From: an uncultured Intrasporangium sp.
Lineage (GTDB): Bacteria; Actinomycetota; Actinomycetes; Actinomycetales; Dermatophilaceae
DNA: 10,760 nucleotides
NCBI GenBank assembly: GCA_937873285.1
Contig: CALMNV010000205.1
Coordinates: forward strand, 1-10,760
Direction of reading: 5' to 3'
In this document: positions 1 through 6,198 of the stretch, one piece after another
How the letters are laid out: every line of letters begins with the position of its first letter
How positions within the stretch are numbered: the stretch's first letter is position 1
Notes under the pieces: generated by a model
What the model was told of the DNA's origin: nothing
The model's input: only the letters and a program-made list of their open reading frames with translations
The model's database searches: none
Translations under genes and position numbers: made by a program

Positions 1-3000
1 CCCGCGCCGGAGGGCGAGCGACGCACGCGGCTGGTCTACGTCTCGCCGCTGAAGGCGCTCTCCTACGACGTCGAGAAGAACCTTCGCGCCCCGCTCAAGG
101 GCATCGGCGGCGACGTGACCGTGGCGATCCGGACCGGCGACACGCCCCAGAAGGAGCGCCAGGCGATGCTGCGCACGCCGCCGGACGTGCTGATCACCAC
201 ACCGGAGTCGCTCTACCTGATGCTCACCTCGCGGGCGCGCGAGTTCCTCGTCGACGCCGAGGCCGTGATCGTCGACGAGATCCACGCGGTCGCGCGCACG
301 AAGCGCGGCGCGCATCTCGCGCTCTCACTCGAGCGCCTGGAGGAGGTGGCGGGGCGGCCGCTCCAGCGGATCGGGCTGTCGGCGACGCAGCGACCGCTCG
401 AGGAGGTGGGGCGCTTCCTCGTCGGCGCCCGCCGCGAGTGCACCGTGATCGACGCGGGCGTGCGCAAGCCGCTCGACCTGAAGATCCACGTGCCGGTGGA
501 GAACATGCGCGAGCCGGACGCGCACGACGTGACCGACCCGGCCGTGGGCGGGATGGGCACGGCGGCGGGCGGCGGCGACCTGGTCGGCGACGGCCTCGGC
601 GGAACGGCGCCGGGCGCCACGACCTCGCGCTCGATCTGGCCTGCGATCTACCCCGAGCTCCTGCGCCTGATCCGCGAGCACCGTTCCACGATCGTCTTCG
701 TCAACAACCGCCGCGGCGCCGAGCGGCTCGCCGTGAGGCTGAACGAGCTGGCCGCGGAGGAGGCGGAGGCCGGCGCGCCCGCCTACGTCGCGCGCGCCCA
801 CCACGGGTCGCTCGCCCGCGAGGAGCGGCTCGTCGTCGAGGACCTCCTGAAGTCGGGCGAGCTGCCCTGTCTCGTCGCCACCTCGTCGCTCGAGCTCGGC
901 ATCGACATGGGCGCCGTGGACCTGGTGATCCAGGTGGAGTCGCCGAAGTCGGTGACCGCGGGGCTTCAGCGCATCGGCCGCGCCGGTCATGGCGTCGGCG
1001 AGGTCTCGCGCGGGCGCATCTTCCCCAAGTTCCGCGCCGACCTGCTCGAGTGCGCCGTGGTTGCGCGCCGCATGCGCGACGGCGACATCGAGCCGACGGT
1101 CGTGCCGCGCAACCCGCTCGACGTGCTCGCGCAGCAGGTCGTCGCCATGGCCTCCTCCGAGGAGGAGCTGAAGGTGCCCGCCCTGCACGAGACGATCCGG
1201 CGTGCGTACCCCTTCGCCGAGCTCTCGCGCGAGCTGCTCGACAGCGTCCTCGACATGCTCGACGGCCGCTACCCGTCAGACGAGTTCGCCGAGCTGCGCC
1301 CGCGCATCGTCTGGGACCGCGTCACGGGCACGCTGTCGGGGCGGCGGGGAGCGCAGCGCCTCGCCGTCACGAGTGGCGGCACCATTCCCGACCGTGGGCT
1401 GTATGCCGTCTTCCTCGCCTCGGGGGACGGGCCGGGGCGGCGGGTCGGCGAGCTCGACGAGGAGATGGTCTACGAGTCGCGCGTCGGCGACGTCTTCACC
1501 CTCGGCACGTCGACGTGGCGGATCGAGGACATCACCCACGACCGCGTCCTCGTCACCCCGGCTCCGGGCTCTCCAGGGCGGCTGCCCTTCTGGAAGGGCG
1601 ACCAGCTCGGCCGACCGGCGGAGCTGGGTCGCGCGGTGGGGGCCTTCCTGCGCGAGGTCGTCGGGCTCACCCCGGCGCGGGCCCGCGAACGGGTGCTGCG
1701 CGCCGGTCTCGACGAGTGGGCCGCGGACAACCTGCTCGGCTACCTGCAGGAGCAGCGCGAGGCCACCGCGCACGTGCCTGACGACCGGACCATCGTCCTC
1801 GAGCGCTTCCGCGACGAGATCGGCGACTGGCGGGTGGCCGTGCTGTCGCCCTTCGGTGGCCAGGTCCACGCCCCGTGGGCCCTGTGTGTCGCGGCGCGGA
1901 TGCGCGAGCGCTTCGGCGTCGACGTGCAGGCCATGCACGGCGACGACGGCATCGTCTTCCGGCTTCCCGACCTCGAGTTCGACGACGGCACGCCGGCCGG
2001 GCAGATCGGCCAGCAGCTCGTCGAGCTCGTGACGCTCGAGCCGGACGACATCGCGCCCCTCGTGACCGGCGAGATCGGTGGGTCCGCCCTGTTCGCAGCA
2101 CGGTTCCGCGAGTGCGCCGCACGGGCGCTGCTGCTGCCGCGGCGGCGTCCCGACCGGCGGCAGCCCCTGTGGCAGCAACGCCAACGCGCAGCCCAGCTGC
2201 TCCAGGTGGCGAGCCAGTATCCGTCCTTCCCCATCGTGCTGGAGACGGTGCGCGAGTGCGTGCAGGACGTCTTCGACGTGCCGGGCCTCGTCGAGCTGAT
2301 GGCCGACGTGCGCTCCCGACAGGTGCGCGTCGTCGACATCGAGTCGGCGTCGCCGTCCCCGTTCGCCAAGTCGCTGGCCTTCGGCTACGTCGCCCAGTTC
2401 CTCTACGAGGGCGACTCGCCGCTTGCCGAGCGGCGCGCGGCGGCGCTCGCGCTCGACCCGAGCCTCCTGTCCGAGCTGCTCGGCCAGGGCGAGGCGCTGG
2501 CCCTGCGCGACCTTCTCGACCCGCAGGCCGTGGCCCGCACCGAGGCCGAGCTGCAGCGGCTCACCCCCGAGCGGGGATGCCGCGACGCCGAGGACGTCGC
2601 GGACCTGCTGCGCGCCCTGGGACCGCTGTCCACCCGTGACATCGTGGCCCGATCGGCCGAGGCGTTTGCTCGGGTCGACAGCGTGACCACCGCGCTCACC
2701 GGGCTGCAGGCTGCCCGCCGGGTCATCGCCGTGCGCGTCGGTGGCGAGGACCGCTGGGCCGCGGTGGAGGACGCCGGACGCCTGCGTGACGCACTCGGCA
2801 CCGCTGTGCCGATCGGCATACCGCAGGCGTTCCTCGACCCGGTGCCCGACCCGCTGGGCGACCTCGTCGCCCGGTTCGCCCGCACCCACGGGCCGTTCGC
2901 CGCGCCCACGGTGGCGACGTGGTGGGGGGTCGGGCCGGCGGTCGCGGCCGACGCACTGCGCCGGCTGGTGTCCGCCGGTCGGGTCGTCGAGGGCGAGCTG

Positions 3001-4542
3001 CTCCCGGTCGAGAACGGCGGCGGCCACGGGCCCGAGTTCTGCGACGCGGAGGTGCTGCGTCTGCTGCGCCGGCGCTCGCTGGCCGCCCTGCGGCACGAGG
3101 TGGAACCCGTCGCCCAACCCGACTTCGCGCGGTTCGTTCCCCAGTGGCAGGGCGTGGGAGGCGGGCTGCGAGGACGCGAGGGCCTGCTGCGCGCCGTGGA
3201 GCAGCTCACCGGGGCGGTGCTGCCGGCCAGCGCGCTCGAGACGCTCGTGCTTCCCGCACGCCTCGCCGACTACCGGCCGGCCCTGCTCGATGAGGTGATG
3301 AGCACCGGTGACGTGCTCTGGCGCGGTCACGGCGCGCTGGCCGGCGACGACGGCTGGGTGAGCCTGCACCTGGCCGAGACGGCCCACCTGACCCTGCCGC
3401 CGCCCGAGGAGCGCGACCTGACGGACGCTGAGAAGGCGGTGCTCGACGCGCTGGACGGTGGCGGCGCCTACTTCTTCCGTCCCCTCGCTGAGCGGCTCGG
3501 CGCGCTCGACACCGATCTCCTGGCTGCGCTGTGGTCGCTGACGTGGTCGGGTCGTCTCACCAACGACACGATCGCGCCGCTGCGGGCCACCCTCGCCGGC
3601 GGTCGCACCGCGCACCGACGCGCGAGCACAGCGCCACGCTCGACACGGTATGCCGGCAGGCGAGGCTCGCTGGGTCGGTTCGGCACCCTGCGTGGCGCCC
3701 TTGCGGGGGCCGCGACGGGCTCGCTACCCGCCGCCGAGCAGGTGGCGGCGGAGGCAGCGCTGCGGGTCGGCGCGGCGGCCCGGTCGGGGCCCCCCGCCGG
3801 CGTGGGGCGCTGGACCGCGCTCCCCCGTGCCGAGACCGACCCCACCGTCCGGGCGGTGACGAGCGCCGAGCTGCTGCTCGACCGCTACGGCGTGCTCACG
3901 CGAGGCTCGGTGGCCGCCGAGGACGTGCCGGGCGGCTTCGCGGCGGTCTATCGCGTGCTCGCCGCTGCGGAGGAGGCCGGCAAGGTCCGCCGCGGCTACT
4001 TCGTCGAGTCGCTCGGCGCCTCCCAGTTCGCGACGACCGGTGCGGTGGACCGGCTGCGCGCCGCCGCGCGGTTGCCCGATGACCAACGCGCCGCCGCGCG
4101 GTTGCCCGATGACCAACGAGCCGCCGCGCGGCATACGCTCGTGCTCGCCGCGAGCGACCCCGCGAGCCCATGGGGGGCCGCGCTCGCCTGGCCGGAGCGG
4201 CCGCTCGCGGACGCGGGCGATGCCGAGGCCGGTCCCGAAGCCGCTCGGCGGGGCCACCAACCCGGCCGCAAGGCCGGTGCCCTCGTCGTCACCGTCGACG
4301 GTGCGCTCGTGCTCTATGTCGAACGGGGCGGTCGCACGATCCTCTGCTGGGCCGACGACGCCGAGGCCCTGCAGGCGGCCGCCGATGCGCTCGCGCTCTC
4401 CGTCCGCGAGGGCGCCTTGGGCCGGCTGACCGTCGAGAAGGCCGACGGAGCATCGCTGCTCGGCTCGGGCCACCCGCTTGCCACGGCGCTGGCCAACGCC
4501 GGCTTCCACATGACCCCCCGGGGCCTGCGCCTGCGCCGCTGA
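1..4542 (+). CDS. lhr: ATP-dependent DNA helicase Lhr (DEVH-box, superfamily 2), 5'-truncated by the window edge
   Basis: Large actinobacterial Lhr, a 3'-5' ssDNA translocase and helicase linked to DNA repair. The frame is open from base 1; a GTG at 115 lies inside the conserved helicase core and is not the start. The fragment has 1513 residues. The Q motif and Walker A (GxGKT) lie upstream, so roughly 70-90 residues are missing by comparison with the family. Visible motifs, numbered from base 1: Ia (YVSPLKAL, about 13-20), TTPES, DEIH Walker B at 92-95, SAT at 127-129, IVFVNNRRG (motif IV), ATSSLELGID (motif V) and QRIGRAGH at 323-330. After the two RecA domains come the winged-helix and beta-barrel Lhr-core region (to about residue 850), then a long C-terminal extension typical of the long Lhr type. 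It ends in the family tail with LVLYVERGGRT and AGFHMTPRGLRLR. The linker at about 175-205 is unusually Gly-rich. A 10-residue tandem repeat lies near residue 1354. nei follows 87 bp downstream. Confidence 0.96.
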   Translation, partial: PAPEGERRTRLVYVSPLKALSYDVEKNLRAPLKGIGGDVTVAIRTGDTPQKERQAMLRTPPDVLITTPESLYLMLTSRAREFLVDAEAVIVDEIHAVARTKRGAHLALSLERLEEVAGRPLQRIGLSATQRPLEEVGRFLVGARRECTVIDAGVRKPLDLKIHVPVENMREPDAHDVTDPAVGGMGTAAGGGDLVGDGLGGTAPGATTSRSIWPAIYPELLRLIREHRSTIVFVNNRRGAERLAVRLNELAAEEAEAGAPAYVARAHHGSLAREERLVVEDLLKSGELPCLVATSSLELGIDMGAVDLVIQVESPKSVTAGLQRIGRAGHGVGEVSRGRIFPKFRADLLECAVVARRMRDGDIEPTVVPRNPLDVLAQQVVAMASSEEELKVPALHETIRRAYPFAELSRELLDSVLDMLDGRYPSDEFAELRPRIVWDRVTGTLSGRRGAQRLAVTSGGTIPDRGLYAVFLASGDGPGRRVGELDEEMVYESRVGDVFTLGTSTWRIEDITHDRVLVTPAPGSPGRLPFWKGDQLGRPAELGRAVGAFLREVVGLTPARARERVLRAGLDEWAADNLLGYLQEQREATAHVPDDRTIVLERFRDEIGDWRVAVLSPFGGQVHAPWALCVAARMRERFGVDVQAMHGDDGIVFRLPDLEFDDGTPAGQIGQQLVELVTLEPDDIAPLVTGEIGGSALFAARFRECAARALLLPRRRPDRRQPLWQQRQRAAQLLQVASQYPSFPIVLETVRECVQDVFDVPGLVELMADVRSRQVRVVDIESASPSPFAKSLAFGYVAQFLYEGDSPLAERRAAALALDPSLLSELLGQGEALALRDLLDPQAVARTEAELQRLTPERGCRDAEDVADLLRALGPLSTRDIVARSAEAFARVDSVTTALTGLQAARRVIAVRVGGEDRWAAVEDAGRLRDALGTAVPIGIPQAFLDPVPDPLGDLVARFARTHGPFAAPTVATWWGVGPAVAADALRRLVSAGRVVEGELLPVENGGGHGPEFCDAEVLRLLRRRSLAALRHEVEPVAQPDFARFVPQWQGVGGGLRGREGLLRAVEQLTGAVLPASALETLVLPARLADYRPALLDEVMSTGDVLWRGHGALAGDDGWVSLHLAETAHLTLPPPEERDLTDAEKAVLDALDGGGAYFFRPLAERLGALDTDLLAALWSLTWSGRLTNDTIAPLRATLAGGRTAHRRASTAPRSTRYAGRRGSLGRFGTLRGALAGAATGSLPAAEQVAAEAALRVGAAARSGPPAGVGRWTALPRAETDPTVRAVTSAELLLDRYGVLTRGSVAAEDVPGGFAAVYRVLAAAEEAGKVRRGYFVESLGASQFATTGAVDRLRAAARLPDDQRAAARLPDDQRAAARHTLVLAASDPASPWGAALAWPERPLADAGDAEAGPEAARRGHQPGRKAGALVVTVDGALVLYVERGGRTILCWADDAEALQAAADALALSVREGALGRLTVEKADGASLLGSGHPLATALANAGFHMTPRGLRLRR
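4061..4131 (+). repeat. 30-bp in-frame tandem duplication inside lhr
   Basis: Two adjacent 30-bp units, 4061-4090 and 4091-4120, differ at one base (gaccaacgcg against gaccaacgag). An 11-bp start of a third unit (ccgccgcgcgg) follows at 4121-4131. The unit is a multiple of three, so the reading frame is kept and the protein gains AAARLPDDQR twice followed by AAAR. It sits between two conserved blocks of the Lhr C-terminal region (GAVDRLR before, LVLAASDP after), where a variable loop is expected. The near-identity of the copies suggests a recent slippage or duplication event. An assembly artefact is possible but less likely because of the one-base difference. Confidence 0.9.
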
Positions 4543-4629
4543 CCGAGAGGGACCCGAGCTGGCCTCGCTCCGCCTCAGCCACGAGGATGGGCGGCAGCGC
4601 TCACGACGCTCCATGAGGAGGGCAGGGCT
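4543..4629 (+). promoter_or_regulatory. lhr-nei spacer with nei ribosome binding site
   Basis: An 87-bp non-coding gap. The clear element is AGGAGG at 4616-4621, 8 nt before the nei GTG at 4630, which decides that start. I see no convincing -35/-10 pair or terminator hairpin with a T-run, so nei is probably transcribed together with lhr. Confidence 0.6.
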
Positions 4630-5505
4630 GTGCCGGAGGGTGACACGGTGTGGCGGACCGCGCAGCGGCTGCACGCCGCGCTCGCCGGCAAGCCCATCAC
4701 CGAGTCGGACCTGCGGTGGCCCTCGATCTCGACGGTGGACCTCACCGGTCGGGCCACGCTGGAGGTCCGCAGCCGCGGCAAGCACCTCCTGCACCGCGTC
4801 GACGGTGGCCTCACCCTGCACTCGCACCTGCGGATGGAGGGGCAGTGGCGCCTCGAGGCGACGGCGACGCTGCCAGCTCGGTGGCGCCGGTCGAGCGACC
4901 TGCGGGCCCTGGTCGCGGCGGCGGACTGGGCGGCGCTCGGCCTGCGGCTGGGGATGCTCGACCTCGTGCCGACCGCCCGCGAGTCCGAGCTCGTCGGGCA
5001 CCTGGGTCCCGACGTCCTCGGCCCCGACTGGGACCGGGAGGTGGCCGTCGCCAACGTGCTCGCCTGCCCCGCGCCGGTCGGTCAGGCCCTGCTCGACCAG
5101 CGCAACCTGGCCGGCCTCGGCACCCTGTGGACCGCGGAGACGCTCTTCATCGAGCAGGTCCACCCGTGGGCCGTGCCGGCCGACCTCGGCCCCGACGTCG
5201 TGGGCCGGCTGGTCGACCGCGCCCACCGCCTGCTGGGCCGGGCGCGGCTTGACGCGGTGCAGACGAGCACGGGCTCGCGCCGGCCGGGGGAGACGGCATA
5301 CGTCCACGCCCGCAGCGGCCGGCCGTGCCGGCGCTGCGGCGGCCTCGTCCGGGTGGCGATGACCGGGCCGCCGACGCGGGAGCGCACCATCTTCTACTGC
5401 CCCGCGTGCCAGGGTGGGTTGGGACCGACCGACGACGGCGCCCGCCAGGTCCCGCTGGGCAGCCAGGCGCGCCGGCCGCCCGGCGCCAGTCGGAGGAGCG
5501 GCTGA
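4630..5505 (+). CDS. nei: Nei2-type endonuclease VIII / Fpg-family DNA glycosylase
   Basis: Bifunctional base-excision-repair enzyme of the Fpg/Nei family, 291 residues (usual length about 255-290). It removes oxidised bases and cleaves the abasic site by beta,delta-elimination. The GTG start gives MPEGDTVWR, so after Met removal Pro2 is the catalytic nucleophile with Glu3 beside it. Lys51 in RGKHLL matches the conserved beta-hairpin lysine. The helix-two-turn-helix region is at about 140-205 (LLDQRNLAGLG, 154-164). A C-terminal zinc finger uses Cys233, Cys236, Cys257 and Cys260, with Arg252 in the ERTIFYC turn. Where many family members have Asn in the LGN motif this protein has Thr165. The last 30 or so residues are a low-complexity Arg/Gly/Pro tail. 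Placement directly after lhr matches Rv3296-Rv3297 in M. tuberculosis, which supports the Nei2 assignment rather than MutM. Substrate preference cannot be read from sequence. Confidence 0.93.
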   Translation: MPEGDTVWRTAQRLHAALAGKPITESDLRWPSISTVDLTGRATLEVRSRGKHLLHRVDGGLTLHSHLRMEGQWRLEATATLPARWRRSSDLRALVAAADWAALGLRLGMLDLVPTARESELVGHLGPDVLGPDWDREVAVANVLACPAPVGQALLDQRNLAGLGTLWTAETLFIEQVHPWAVPADLGPDVVGRLVDRAHRLLGRARLDAVQTSTGSRRPGETAYVHARSGRPCRRCGGLVRVAMTGPPTRERTIFYCPACQGGLGPTDDGARQVPLGSQARRPPGASRRSG

Positions 5506-5522
5506 GAGGCGTGCTCAGCGCT
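5497..5522. terminator. Possible bidirectional hairpin across the convergent nei / exonuclease stops
   Basis: AGC-G-GCTGAG (5497-5506) can pair with CTCAGCGCT (5514-5522) around a 7-nt loop, giving nine base pairs with one bulged G at 5500. Both stop codons (5503-5505 plus, 5515-5517 minus) lie in the stem. The place is right for a shared terminator between converging genes. There is no T-run on either side, so an intrinsic terminator is uncertain. Confidence 0.35.
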
Positions 5523-6198
5523 GGAGCGCTCGCAGCGTCATGGCTCTGCCGCCGCTGAGGCGCGCGACCTGGGCGAGGTAGAGCTCCGCGGTGGCGAGGG
5601 CGTCGCCGAGCGCGCGGTGCTGGCGGTGCGCGGGCAGGCGCAGGTGGGCCCGGGCAGCCGGCAGCCGGAGGGCGCCGGGCGGGATCGCCCCCTCTGCCGC
5701 ACCGAGCACCCGCCGGTGCAGCTCCATCGTGTCGACGACCGTCGCGGGGAAGGGCACCCCGAAGGCACGCTGGGACGCCGCCGAGAGGAACCCCGTCTCC
5801 AGCGGCGCGTGGTGGGCGAGCAGGACGCGTCCGGCGAGCGCCGACGCGACGCGAGCCACGAGCTCGTCCGGCTCGACACCGGCCACCACCATGTCGTCGG
5901 TCAGCCCGTGCACCGCCGCGCTCTGCCCCACGGGCACCTCGGCACGGCATACGACCTCGTCGGCCCCGGACAGGCGCACGACGAGCCCGTCGACCGGCAC
6001 GAACCCGGCTGCCAGGATGGCGTCGCGGCGCGGGTCGAGGCCGGTCGTCTCGAGGTCGAGGGCGAGCAGTCGCAGCCGCGCGACAGCTGTCCCGGGGTCG
6101 GGCGGGGAGGTCTGCAGGTAGTCGCGCAGGGGGCCCCCAGGTGCCCGCTGGGCGAGGCGGTGGCGGTGCAGGTCGGCCGCGAGGCGGTGCAGGATCAC
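5515..6198 (-). CDS. DEDDh 3'-5' exonuclease (DnaQ/RNase T-like), second gene of the nucleotidyltransferase operon
   Basis: Predicted 3'-5' exonuclease of 227 residues. The start chosen is GTG at 6198-6196, which overlaps the TGA of the upstream gene (6197-6195) as GTGA, a typical arrangement for coupled translation. No Shine-Dalgarno is obvious, in keeping with coupling. Longer upstream extensions of the frame run through the neighbour gene in the wrong frame and are not supported. ExoI is LDLETTG with Asp48 and Glu50. ExoII is AHHAPLETGFL, with Glu134 where epsilon-type enzymes have Asp. ExoIII is HRALGDA with His194 and Asp199 (H-x4-D). The first 40 residues (MILHRLAADLHRHRL and on) form a short helical leader. 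Proteins of this type are commonly encoded beside cNMP/CBS/DUF294 proteins. The substrate (DNA, RNA or nucleotide) is unknown, and it is unlikely to be the replicative epsilon subunit. Confidence 0.87.
   Translation of the reverse strand: MILHRLAADLHRHRLAQRAPGGPLRDYLQTSPPDPGTAVARLRLLALDLETTGLDPRRDAILAAGFVPVDGLVVRLSGADEVVCRAEVPVGQSAAVHGLTDDMVVAGVEPDELVARVASALAGRVLLAHHAPLETGFLSAASQRAFGVPFPATVVDTMELHRRVLGAAEGAIPPGALRLPAARAHLRLPAHRQHRALGDALATAELYLAQVARLSGGRAMTLRALQR

Noticed and set aside
115..117. GTG as the start codon of the helicase
   Set aside because: The same frame is open from base 1 and encodes the conserved YVSPLKAL motif upstream, so this codon is internal to the gene.
1276..3615. 779-codon minus-strand open frame opposite lhr
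   Set aside because: It lies fully opposite a recognised helicase, has composition-driven His/Arg/Gly-rich sequence and no motif.
3724..5307. 527-codon minus-strand open frame spanning the lhr end and nei
   Set aside because: It crosses two real plus-strand genes and the spacer, and shows no recognisable motif.
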